From NCBI GenBank assembly GCA_008828725.1, contig MEHQ01004020.1:1014593-1078592 (forward strand): a stretch of 64,000 nt of DNA. The letters run 5' to 3'. This stretch comes from Saccharina japonica (lineage: Eukaryota > Sar > Phaeophyceae > Laminariales > Laminariaceae). The position numbers were made by a program, and so were the translations under genes. The notes beneath the pieces were generated by a model. The model made no database searches and had not been told where the DNA came from. It was given only the letters and a program-made list of their open reading frames with translations. Within the stretch, counting starts at the first letter, position 1; each line of letters opens with the position of its first letter. Of this stretch, positions 44,095 to 54,984 are shown in pieces.

Positions 44095-44979
44095 ATGCTC
44101 AAACGATTTTAGTGCAGGCGATCCTGCTGTACACAGTATTCCTGCTTGCAGCTACAGCACTGTCCAAAAACAACAACGCATTAATAGTATAGCCTGGACT
44201 GCTGTAATTTACAACAGTCCTGAAACAAGAACGGTCAGGTGGGCAGGAATTGTTCTACAGCAGCAGTAGTCCCCCGACTCGCGATTTCGAGACTTGTCTG
44301 CTGCGGTTGCTGTGTGGTCCTTGCTACGTTTGTTTGTGGTCGAGCCTCCCACCTCCCACACAATTCGACTTTTTGGAGATGTAAACCTCACCCGGAATTG
44401 CGGTGTTTTGTTTGTGGGAGCTATCTCAATGATGCTCGGTGGGAGCTGTTAACTTTATCTGAGTCTCCCCACTCTAGGTTTCAAGATGTTTCTGCTGCGC
44501 GTCGCTACTGGCCTGTAGTACGGCACTACAGAAGTAGTAACATGAAATCGGAGCTCCGATAAAAGTTGAAACTCTTCACAGATAAGGCACACGTTCACTG
44601 CCCGATGGCGTCATTTCCGTCATTTCAATGACGCCCCTTTCAGCTGAACGTTTGGTGTTGGCCAAATACTACTGCTGCTGTATGTCACACGTACATATTA
44701 TACGTACATAATATAACAATATGCGACACAAGGTGCACTTCTACCCCCACGTCGAGCTCTTGAAAGTATCACTCCTCGCTCAGATCAAGATCATTATAAT
44801 GCCTCCCCTTGGCCGAGTTGACTGCCTTGTGCTATGATAGAGAGATGAAATATTTTTCGTCTGAAATGTTTTCTGAATAACTGCGCTCCTTAACCCCAAA
44901 TCTTCGGCATTTTTTTTTTGTTTTTTATGCATGCAGTGTTTTTCATGGTATATTCGGACCATGGGATTGCTCATCCGGT

Positions 44980-45135
44980 ATGATAGCATAGCAGCATAGC
45001 ATAGCATTCTGGTTTCCCTACAAAATCAGTGTTTGACTTGCTATTAGTATAGAGCTCCTCAAATGACCATACACCCTCACAAACATCGTTGTGCACCTCT
45101 ACCGTAGCTGCGTCGACTATTAATTCGTACCAAGG
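44980..45135 (-). repeat. Repeat R4, copy A (coding-like)
   Basis: On the minus strand this resembles 52020-52165: both contain ACG(G/A)TAGAGG(T/C)GCAC followed by TTGAGGAG(C/A)TCT and TACTAATAG(C/T)AAGTCA. Translated on the minus strand, the two read ATVEVHN... and ATIEAHH..., with LEEI/FEEL and YTNSKS shared, so a protein-coding origin is likely. Family unknown. Confidence 0.5.
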
Positions 45136-45412
45136 TACAAGGTACCGTACGTAGCAGATTTATTCCGGGGATCGAAAATATACCAGGTATATATTTACCA
45201 TGTTTTACGAACAACATGATTTGGTCCTATTTACTAGTGTTTACTATGGTGTATACCGTAATAGTGGAATGTGAATGTTATCACTATCCATACTCACTCC
45301 TAGTGTGGTGACGAACCGCTTCAACGTCAGTATGCCAATATACATGGTGGAAAACAAATACCAGGTACCAGGTACCAGGAAACAGGTATTATGCGATAAT
45401 TATAGTGACATA

Positions 45413-47358
45413 CAGTCGAGGTCCTTCTATAGTGCGGGTTATATAGTGCGGGTGCCCGGTATAGTGCGGGTGAAATCGCTTGGCACAACTTAGACCCCTC
45501 TATGGTGCGGGTGCCGCACTATCCAGGGCACCCCACTATAGTGCGGGTTTGGTACCTCTCAAGACCCTCTATAGGGCGGATTTGGGCGTCACGCCACGTC
45601 ACCACCCGCCTACGAGTAGATGCGGTCAGCAGAGGCACACGGTGCCATGTGCAGCAGGCGAACTCTGCCAACTTAGGAACCTCAAACCAAAGCCCCCCGA
45701 TGTTTTTGTAATCTGCAAACGGAAGGTCAGTACAGAATGGAACAAGGAACCACAACAGGGGCTGTGCGCGGAATTCCTTTTTGGTTCAGTGATGGAGATT
45801 GCCTCCGAAAACAGTGTGCCGATCCATTCTTGAAAACAAATAAAATGCCCTTTTTTTTCAACCTTTCGGCAATCTTCTTGACGAGCATAAGGGGCAATCT
45901 CATTTCTCGATCTCGACCTCAAACTTCATCTCGCCACATTTTAAGCGGTGTTGATGTGTCGTACCCGTAGCTCCTGCATTATACATGTACGGTGCTGGAT
46001 GCTCAACACTCAACAATTCAGCAACTCATAGGCGAGTCAAGTAGTGTACAGTACGCGACAGATGTTTAAAATATCGATTATTTTTGGCCAGTCTTGAATT
46101 CATTCTCATGTAAAACTGGGTGTGTTCCACACTATTTTCAGTACAAAGAGGTCGGATTCTTATTTTCCCTCCAGAATCTCAGTCTCAAATTATCAAGTAT
46201 CAGATTCTCAAATATCAGATTCTCAAGTATCATATGCTTAACATATGTCGCTTACTGTACGAGTCGCAGTATGCATGCTCAATATGGCATGGAAAGGTGT
46301 ACAGTGTACAGCAGTACGCCACTGAGACCGAGCGTCACATGACAACTATTATATTACCGCAAACACCATACAACACTAATTCCAAGTAGTTTGTACCCAG
46401 AATGTCGGAATGTGGTGTTGTTTGTTGTTGCTGTCGATTGATGGCACCTGTAACGGCACTCTTAAATCTCTTGCCCCTGACAGCCATCAAGGCTATCTCC
46501 ACACTAATACTAGTGTACTACAGTAAGCCTAAGGCGGTCTTGACCGGCCAAACGTTAAACTTAGGCCATCCAATGACCTCTTTCTTTGCCTGCCCCAGGC
46601 CTGCCTATGGTTTACTTTTGTTTGTCGCGCATTTCCTGTTGTAGTTGTCTTGTTGTGATTTTGTGTGGGGTATGAGACCCGGTGCCGCGTCATATAAGGG
46701 TTTTAAGTGTTATGGTATTGCATTATTTTGGCGGGGAGTACGACAGATCGAGATTGATAATTGAATTGATCAATCTTCGATTATGATTCTAGTACAGTAC
46801 TGCTGTAGATTGAGGGATCGGCCGCCTAAATGGCCGATTCACTCTCGAGAACATAGAAAATATTGCAATATTTTCGGGGCCATTCGATCTCAATCTCCAT
46901 CACTGCTTTTGGCACACTCAGCGTACATTGCGTACCATATGCCATGGACCTAACGCCCTGCCATCTCTGTACAGTATATTATGTGTTTTTACCGCTGTGC
47001 AGTATTTGCAACATGGTGCTTTCTTCTCATCCGCAAACGGACGCAGGCTTATTTCTACCCGTAGGGATACTACATCTTCCATACCCCTCGCGTGTTGCAT
47101 GCACTACGGGGCCACCTGCATGCAGTAAACCCTCGTTGATGGCTACGTCTTAATGCTGAAACCCAGTGACATCACAAATAGCGCGCCTACCCGCACTATT
47201 GAGGGTTCTAAAAACCCTCAATAGTGCGCCTACCCGCTATAGTGCGCCTATTCACTATTCAGGCCCGGATTTACATACTGTACAGTAGTGCGGGTGCCCG
47301 CTATAGTGCGGGTTTTATCGCTTGTCACATACCCGCACTATAGAGGGACCTCGACCTG
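45413..47358. mobile_element. TIR DNA transposon with TA target site, 1.95 kb, iterated subterminal motifs
   Basis: The left end CAGTCGAGGTCCTTCTATAG, then TGCGGGT, is matched inverted at the right end (one base insertion and one mismatch over about 27 bases). TA flanks both ends (45411-45412 and 47359-47360). TATAGTGCGGGT and close variants, in both orientations, occur about seven times within 160 bases of the left end and about six times within 180 bases of the right end. The TA duplication and CAG start fit the Tc1/mariner-pogo superfamily (inference). No transposase motif is visible inside, so it appears non-autonomous, but its 1.6 kb interior has unassigned frames, including a basic helical stretch on the minus strand near 45.85 kb. 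Confidence 0.82.
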
Positions 47359-47689
47359 TACCTGGTAGGGAGTAGCCGACACATAATTTGAAGTGGATAC
47401 TATCTGTAAACCACACTAACTATCAATAATGTTAATAATCCTGTACTCTGATTATTTATCGAGGCGTCGCCATCCTCGACGAAAAGGCACACTATAACAC
47501 TATAATGCATTCATACTATTAATACTGTTGTACGAGTAGCCGCAGGCCGCAGGAGGATCGTGTGCATCGGTTGGTCTCGGCAGTTGATGTTGGATGATGT
47601 ACAGTATATATAAATACGCGTTTCATCATTGTTGTGCAACGAACAATTTTACGGCGGTGCGGTGCGACTACAGCAGCAGTACGTTTCTA

Positions 47690-47865
47690 CCACAGCGCAA
47701 TGCTACTATAGTAACAATATGGTGCGGTACAGTGCGGTGCTGCTACAGTGCGGTGCTGCTACAGTGCGGTTCTACTACAGCGTGGTTCTACGATTAGTGG
47801 AATTATTGCCCTATTAATACTACGTACAGCAGTGCGGTGCTACTACAGTGCGATACAGGGGGCAT
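47690..47865. repeat. Minisatellite CTACTACAGTGCGGTG
   Basis: A unit of about 16 bases (GTGCGGTGCTGCTACA and variants) is repeated about six times with one interruption. It lies 330 bases to the right of the 45.4-47.4 kb transposon and uses a similar AGTGCGG core, though in a different context. Confidence 0.75.
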
Positions 47866-47869
47866 GTTT

Positions 47870-49030
47870 GGGCCCGACATGATCAGACCAACGGGGCTGT
47901 ACTACCACACCGCAGTGTACCTCACTGTAGTGGTAGGACTATACCACCCTGTATACAAATACTATCACCGCGCTCCGGTAGAAGCGAACGGTAGTACTAC
48001 GCTGAGGAAGTGCTTAAAATGTTTGTAACCCCATCTCAAGTTTTTCATGCTGTATGGGATAAGCCTGGACCAAAGGGAGGTTAGCCAGCTTGCGCGCGCG
48101 ATGATTATCAAAATCATGTTTTGGGCGATGTGCTATATACAGCAAATCGTACAGAGCTCGTCATGTGAGTGACCGCACAAAGAAAACAAAAAAATGCTTA
48201 CCCCCCCTACAGTTGAAAGTCTCTTTCAAAAATGCTTATACTCATACTTCAAATAATGGTGTCTCCTAGTGATGCAGTAGTCGTCCTTACTGTTCTTGGC
48301 ATGCAGTGTTCAAGACAACAGTACAAGTCGTCACTGGTTTTGGGCCCTTGCGTGAGTAACGTACCGGAAAACTCGCCGAGTCGGTCTCAGACTGCCAGCC
48401 CAACTTCCCCAATGTTTTGGTACGAAAACGATAGAGAGGCGCACACCACCCATCACTCGTGTGAGCGTACAGTAGCAGTACGAGTAGCAAGTGTGGCTAC
48501 AGTAGAGGCAGAGGGCTGTTGTCCGGGGTGCCGCGTTTTACTTGGCGCAAAAAGTAACGCAAACGGATTTATCAGTGTTACCTGTGCGCGCCGAATAATC
48601 ACACCTGACAGGTTTGTGAAAGAGCCGATAACGGCTATATGTACTATCTGTACGTTAGTGCCCTGCCACCATAGAGGGGGATATCTACTGTAAAGCACAG
48701 TATATCGTATATTGCTGTTTCTCAGGTTCCAACAAACATATACAGTAGATATATTGGCAGCTCTGTTACTCGCCCAAACCTCTACGCATCTCGCCTTCAA
48801 TAAAAAAGATACGCCCAACAAAGCGAATAATCCTGTGCACCTACTGCTGTACTACTTTAGTTGTACTGTAGTAGGCAAATAACGAATAGCGAGCCGCGGT
48901 AAAACAGTACTGGGATACTGCTATACCTGGTATACGATACTGCTTACTAGTATATGGGATAATACAGTACAGTGGTACAGTAGGCGTTTCCTCATTTGAA
49001 ACGTCCCGCCAGTCACATAAAATTGAGCCC
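47870..49030. other. No gene recognised
   Basis: A 153-codon plus-strand frame (48232-48693) lacks recognisable motifs. TACAGTA-type words are common. Nothing else is supported. Confidence 0.4.
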
Positions 49031-49035
49031 CAAAA

Positions 49036-49092
49036 TACCCCCCGGCACTGTAGGGATGCGACGGTCAATGGGCGTATGTATGATCACGGCCG
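49036..49092 (+). repeat. R3, copy 2
   Basis: GGCACTGTAGGGATGCGA and the following 35 bases match the R3 motif at 30.3 kb with more divergence. It lies 300 bases outside the left end of the 49.4-52.0 kb transposon. Confidence 0.6.
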
Positions 49093-50389
49093 GGCAGAAC
49101 AATGAAGACAATGATGACAGTGAGAACAATGAGGGCCATGAAGGCAACGTGTAGGGTAATGAGACAACCCTCACTCTACAGTACTTTGGCATGGCCCTTA
49201 TTCCATGCACGCCTGAACAATTGCGGGAATAAACCGGACGCGTACTACGGTAGAGGTACATACAGCTAGTGTAGCCAGTTGTAGCACTTTTTAGCTGAAA
49301 CGATTTATGAACGACACGGCCCCTAAACCGTTCTGTTGAAACTCGTCCGAATTTGGTTCTCGTGCTACAATGTTTTCTGTTGAATACATACAGTACAGGA
49401 CACCTACACGTAATAAGAAACAGACTAATAAGAAAGCCAGGCTGGCATTTCCCAAAAAATAAGAAAGACGCGAGGCTGGGCCCCCGCTGCAAAATAAGAA
49501 AGGCCTATTACCCCCCTGGGGCGAATCCCCGACGCCTTCGGGAAACCCTGATGCCTGCCCCTGGTGGTCGCGAGTAACATCTTTCAGGTTTTCAGCGAAC
49601 ATTTGTTTTCAATTTTGACCCGTTACAGAATTGTGTATTACTGTACAGTACTGTAGTATATAGATTTTATTGCGTTTTTAACGCATTTTGTTTTTTGCCG
49701 TTTCATATTTCTCATTTTTTTCCACCCAACAAAAACGTGTTTTTTCGACTCGTACACCCGAAAAAGTGTACTCGTACTGGGTGTATGTTTTTCAACATCC
49801 CCGCAGGGAGGAGAGAGAGGAGAGAGTGGAAGAGCAGCCTGTAGTATTGTAGCAGACTCAGGGCATATAGGTCTTGCGGCCCTCATTTTGTAAATGGCGT
49901 TCACGGCCAGACCCAAATCGCTCTCCACATTGGGTGAATTGAGACACAAGGAGAACCTTGAATACGCAGTACAGTAGTTCGATGAGCTAAAGAGCGCCGC
50001 GCGCGAAGGCGGTGATCCTGCAGACACATGTTTCCGACTTTGACACGCTGTGGTGGCTACGATGGGACGGCTCCCTCGACGAAGAGGAGTAGAACAGCGA
50101 GCTCGGGGAGCGTCTTCGTTCAGTTCGACCACTCATTGCGATTGGACGCGCGTGGCTCGACAACTCCCCCACGTGCCAGAGCCGCAGCCTTCCGGGAGTC
50201 CCACACCGTCGAAAGTGGGCAGAGCCCAAGGACGTGCTGCTGCTGTTTCGGAAAACATCGTCAACTAGTTCATCAGGGGCTCGCAGAAACAGTCGGTGGA
50301 TTGGCCCTGCTCCCTTGTACAACTCATACTGCGTTGCTTTACAGCAGCGCTAGCACAGCAGTCGGCGAGATAATCCTGCCACAGTACTG

Positions 50390-50830
50390 CTGCCATCAGG
50401 GTGCACGGGTGAGGTGCAGCCGGTCGATGCAGGATACGGGTGGTTTGTCAAGTTGGGGGTGGGGAAGGCTCTCGAGGCATGGTTGGAGAAGGGTGATCAT
50501 GTGGAAACGTGGGGCACCAACAAGCTGTCTGCCTCCGACCGTAGTGTCTTGCTGACTCACTGGGTGGGCGAGGCCGTCGAAAACGTTGATTCCGACCAGC
50601 TATAACGTAGACGCCTGTTTGAATATACTGGGCTTGCGACGACAGCAGACGGAACGGACGACAACCTCATCAACCTCGAAGGCCTGGACGGGCCGTGCAC
50701 GCTCATGGGCGCCAATGACGGCAAGGAGCTCCCACAGACGAAGACCATCCCGAAAGGTCGAGCAACGAGAATGGCGAGGACGAAACGGAGGGTGACAACA
50801 CCGGGCCACTTCGTGGATCGGATGACGTAG
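50390..50830 (+). pseudogene. pogo-type DDE transposase, C-terminal remnant
   Basis: The frame from 50390 reads LPSGCTGEVQPVDAGYG, the conserved end of the pogo/DDE_1 catalytic fold (compare LPPxCTxxxQPLDxG). It continues with a WLEKGD...LLTHWVGEAVENV helical region, then LFEYTGLATTADG followed by NLEGL, features of the C-terminal tail in algal and oomycete members as I recall them. One TAA (50603-50605) interrupts the frame; it resumes in the same phase and ends at TAG 50828-50830. The catalytic Asp residues, which should lie upstream, were not found. It lies inside the TIR element and gives it its family name. Confidence 0.72.
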
Positions 50831-51345
50831 CTATGCTTGACGATAATGATGACCTCGACGTTGATGAAACAACACTGCCTCTGTAATGCCCACCGGGTTG
50901 TGTCTTTGTCCGCTCACCTCCTCCGGCCCTCAAAGCATCACTCGTGAAACGGCGCATCATGCTGTGCTGGGTGTTGGGATGGGTGAAGGTTTTCATCACA
51001 CGGCGGGCACAGGCACGGATGTGTCAGGATTACGACTATAGGGTGTTAATCGAGCGAAAACCGGCACTACGCTCAGTATGAGGCTTCCACTCGGGAAGTG
51101 CATTGCCGTTGGCAAGGCCGCAGCATATAGTCCGTGGGTGCTACTAGGTAAGGCTACTTCGCTTTCGATCATGCTTCAACGTGAGCTAACATACTGGCGC
51201 CACCGCAGGGAGTGGGCAGCAGGGACATCGACTGGGGCGGTCGCACTGGACGTGGCAAGGAGGACAACGACGAGGGGGAGAATGGCAGTGAGGAAGGGAG
51301 ACAGGAAGGGAGAGGGGGGGGGGGTGTACTTCATTTTCATCCATG

Positions 51346-51391
51346 GCAGCAGTCGTATGACCACAGACCCTCGCATCCCTACAATGCCGGA
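51346..51391 (+). repeat. R3, copy 3
   Basis: AGTCGTATGACCACAGACCC and the following TCGCATCCCTACAATGCCGG match the minus strand of the 30.3 kb copy. It lies within a 254-codon plus-strand frame (51078-51842) in the same phase as the RMT-x-DPRIPTMP reading. Confidence 0.65.
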
Positions 51392-52019
51392 ACGGAGCAT
51401 GTCGGGTGCTTACAGCGAAGAAAGCGGCTTAAAAGAGAACAGCAGCAGCAGTGGCAGTGAGAGTGAGGAAGGGGCAGGAGCCGACAAAGAGTGGAAGGGG
51501 AGTGACGACAAGGAAAGGAGGAAGGAATCGGGTGCGCGCGGTGTAGATGTCGACAGCGATAGTGGTCTCCTAGAGGGCGGCTTTCCGAAAGCGAGGAAGA
51601 AGGTGAAGGTGGGGAAGAGATTACTGACGACCGTACCGGGACTAATGATTCGCGCAAGGAGAAGGGACGAAAACGCAAACGTTCCTACTCCGTTGCCGAG
51701 CACGTTTCCTCGGCGGCAGTGCCCCCCAGTAAGAGTACACGCCGAAGAGTTCGGACGCCGAACGTACGCATGCGCAATCAGCGAGGGGCGTACAGTCAAT
51801 GACGGTATTAATACGAGTTATACAAATAAGAAACCAGCTTGATTTTCGATTTTTGCCCGGCCGAATAAGAAAAAGGCTCGATAAGAAAGAGGCTCATAGA
51901 ATGATAAACATAGGAAATCCAGGCTGGGCCCAGATTCCTGTTTCTTATTATTAATAGGTGTCCTGTACTGTACTCGTACTGTAGGCCATACGATTGTTCA
52001 TCGGGTGGAAAAACCTTTT

Positions 52020-52165
52020 TCCTCCGAAATTAGTTTTTGGGTGACTTACTATTAGTATACCAGGTAGACAACTTAGATATAGTACAGATCTCCTCAAGTA
52101 TGTGAAGAACATCACAAAACAAATGGTGCGCCTCTATCGTAGCAGGCATAAACCACATATTAGTA
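52020..52165 (-). repeat. R4, copy B (coding-like)
   Basis: Partner of 44980-45135. On the minus strand a 73-codon frame (52251-52030) contains the shared part, with VWRTPVAGRVTSSGVTNMWF upstream, which looks like real protein sequence. No family recognised. Confidence 0.5.
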
Positions 52166-53159
52166 ACCCCACTCGACGTGACGCGTCCAGCGACGGGTGT
52201 GCGCCAAACGATTTCGAGCAAAGCGCATCGCTTACTACTGCCCTCGCTCATAACATCGGGGAGCGTCCGGACACTGCCGCTGTTAAAGGCGCCCTTCAGG
52301 CTCCTTCGTTGGCTTGGTCCGTCGCGTATAGCTCTGCCCGTGTCATGCTCCGTGCGTGCAGGTCTTCGATCCTGGCCTGAAATTGAACTATCGACGGCGG
52401 CTCAGTGTACGACCAGTGGAAACATATCCAACAATGCTCCCCATGCTCTGTCAGCGTCGCTGTCGAGGGATTACCGCGGATACGGTGCAAACCATGTAGC
52501 ACTACTGTACCGTCAAGCGTAGTTCGCAGATAGAGGACATTATCCTACCCTTCGTTAAGCCTCTACCTTATCACTGCAGAACCTACCCACCCTACTTGGA
52601 ATTCCACGTCTTCTGTCCCCGAAAACGTGCACTTCTTTCCTAAAGAGCTTAAGATCCCAACCTATAATCCCATGAGGGTCAAGCCACCCCCATTTATTAT
52701 CGTCGATGATCGTACTCTATGCACCCGTCTCTGTCGAACCGAGCTCACTGACTCGTCCAACGCCGACCCCATCAAGATCTCACGTACACCGGACCGTGTC
52801 ATGTGCACCAGCACAACTCAGCTGGTACCTGACTATCTTCTCCAACTCAGGTAAGGCGGCACGGTTGCTGTTCTACCAGATGTACTCATGCCCTACCGTC
52901 AGACATATGGTACGGTAAATTGCCCTCAACCCAGCTTTGTCACAAACAAACACGGGCTATCAATTATTATAGTTGTCTAGGGCGGTAAAATGGCGATACG
53001 TAGCCTTTCAGGGCGCATCCAAGCGTTTAAGTTGCTAGCCTATACAGCCCCAATTGCGTTGCTACTGAGAGTGAGCACGTGTGACGGATAAGGTGCAAAT
53101 GGGTATCAGGGAAGGAGGGCGACCTGGCAACATGCTCTTTTTCGTTTTGTGTTGTTTGG

Positions 53160-53583
53160 AACACACGCAGGAGCAAGTCACCTACAGCAGCACACCGCAG
53201 CAGGACCACAGCAGCACTACCAGCACCACCACGACAGCAGCAGCAGTAGCAGCAGCAGCGACGGTAGCGGGGGCGGCGGTGGCAGCGGAGGTGGTGGTGC
53301 GTGCAGCTACGACACAGCCGCAGCACCAGCAGCAGCACCAGCTACAGGGGAGGTCGAAACATGTGTTTGTTTATGGCCTCTCCTCTCTGCCTCTGGTGCT
53401 GCTGTGACTACAGCCGTGAAAACAATTTTGGGCTGTGAGGCTGCCGCGTGCGCCGCCAACACCGCCGCCTCCGCCACTAACACCGCCGCCGCTGCCGCGC
53501 CGACACCGCGCCGACACCGGAGCTTCTGCTGCTGCTGTTGCTGCTGCTCTGCTGTGTTGTGCTGCTGCTGCTCTGCTGTGTTG

Positions 53584-53625
<42 letters not shown>

Positions 53626-53670
53626 GCTGCAGCTGTGCTGCGGCTGCTGTGCTGCTTATGATGTGCTGTT
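53160..53670. repeat. CAG- then CTG-rich trinucleotide tract
   Basis: From 53180 to 53345 CAG/CAC/AGC triplets dominate. From 53525 to 53660 CTG triplets dominate, including an almost pure run of about 15 units at 53585-53632. On the minus strand the right half reads polyglutamine within a 165-codon frame; on the plus strand it reads polyCys or polyLeu. No flanking domain is recognised, so I treat it as non-coding or unknown. Confidence 0.85.
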
Positions 53671-53884
53671 GCTACGCGGCTGCTCTTGTCACATACCAAT
53701 ATGATACCTGGTACGACTATATGAACATCTGGTACAACGAAGGGCTCTTCCCTTGAATTGCACATTACGACCAAAACATTTCCCCATGAACGACTTTGAA
53801 ACAATGTTTCAAATTGGATTCTTCATCGACGAATTCAGTATTCGCATATTAAATGCCGAAATTCGGAAAATACGTGGATACCGA

Positions 53885-54625
53885 GTTTGAAAGGTGTCTA
53901 TTGGACTGCCACGGGACACGGGACTGCCATGTGACTACCGTGCAACTGCAATGAGTGTCATGGCCAATAATTGAGTTGCCACGGCACTCCCTGAGATTGA
54001 GACGTGACTTCATGGTACTGCCATAAGGATGTCGTGGGGCGCAAACGCTTCATATCACTACCATAAGACATAAATAAAATGCCGTAGGGTTGCTATGGAG
54101 CTTCTATGGGACTGTCCACGGGACGCCACGTGACTGCGACGGGAGTGCCATGGGGTGCAATGGAGCTGTGGTTACACTGCTATGACTCCATGACATAACC
54201 ATGGGGCTGTCATGGAACGTTCATGGCCATACCATGACAACTATATGGCACCCTGGCACTTTGTTGGGATACCATAGGACTGCCATGGAATCGTCATGGG
54301 GCTGCAAGGGGACTGTCGTTGGGCTGCCATGGGACTATCATTGGACATCCATCGCAAGGCATGGGATACCATGGCTTGATGTCACTATCATAGCTGCCCC
54401 TTGACGCTTTCACGGAAGTCCTGTAACGGTTTTCATTGCATTTTCATCACAGTCGGTTTCATAAAAATGGTGTGATAGTGGCTTGATGCCACGGAGTTTT
54501 CATGGAGTAGGTATATAGTAAAATGGAATGGGTTCATGGGATGCCATGACTGCCCGATTGCAGCCACACTACAGTCTCATGGCAGTCGGATGAAGACATA
54601 GTAGTCTCATGGGAGTCCCACTTCA
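53885..54625. repeat. Degenerate minisatellite of GACTGCCATGGGA type
   Basis: For about 740 bases the words GGGACTGCCATG, GGGCTGTCATGG, CCATGGGACT and similar recur every 10-30 bases in one orientation with heavy decay. No open frame of note. Confidence 0.75.
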
Positions 54626-54743
54626 TCCCATGGGAGTCCTGTGCAAGGCCCCGCTCGCTACTCGTCAAGTACATCCTCTCGCCCCCGCTCCGATGTCCGC
54701 CTGTTCACCCCCAGGGCAGGTTGGCACCGAAACATCAAAGGGT

Positions 54744-54980
54744 CTAGTCACGCTTATTTTGTCTATCGTTTGGCCTTTCACGGCGCACTCCAAACAAGTT
54801 CGCTACGAGGTGCAGCATCGGGAGGAGGGTTCCATGACCGTTTGCCGGAACAACGGTTTCTCCTACGCCTCTCCGTTGCGCTGCCACGAAGCTGGCGTGT
54901 GTTGCCGTCACTGCGCCCACGACGACGGCTGCGCGTGCGATCTTTGTGATCACAATCATGGCGGTGGCTGGTTTGTCCAT
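54744..54980 (-). CDS. Possible first exon with signal/plastid-targeting-like N-terminus
   Basis: The minus-strand frame opens with a hydrophobic Ala/Val segment after a Lys (ITKIARAAVVVGAVTATHA), then SFVAAQRRG. That shape, a signal peptide with Ala-x-Phe-like residues at the cleavage site and a basic follow-on, resembles heterokont plastid presequences, where an ASAFAP-type motif is known. No downstream exon could be matched. A possible donor (C|GTGAAA) lies near 54777. The opposite strand has an equally long Cys-rich frame (54609-55007), so the call is weak. Confidence 0.25.
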   Translation of the reverse strand: MDKPATAMIVITKIARAAVVVGAVTATHASFVAAQRRGVGETVVPANGHGTLLPMLHLVANLFGVRRERPNDRQNKRD

Positions 54981-54984
54981 GCAA

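Larger units (their letters stand above)
49391..51970. mobile_element. pogo-like DNA transposon, 2.58 kb, with TIRs and TA target site
   Basis: The left end CAGTACAGGACACCTA, four differing bases, then TAATAAGAAACAG, is matched inverted at 51938-51970, giving 29 of 33 bases identical. TA flanks both ends (49389-49390 and 51971-51972). The word AATAAGAAA or a close variant recurs about four times in the first 110 bases and about three times near 51.82-51.89 kb, as expected of subterminal transposase-binding sites. The C-terminal end of a pogo/Tigger-type DDE transposase lies inside on the plus strand. Other frames inside are degraded. A copy of R3 lies at 51346-51391. Confidence 0.85.

Noticed and set aside
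53307-53804. Polyglutamine protein on the minus strand
   Set aside because: The frame is produced by the CTG tract; there is no domain outside the run, and the plus strand is equally open.
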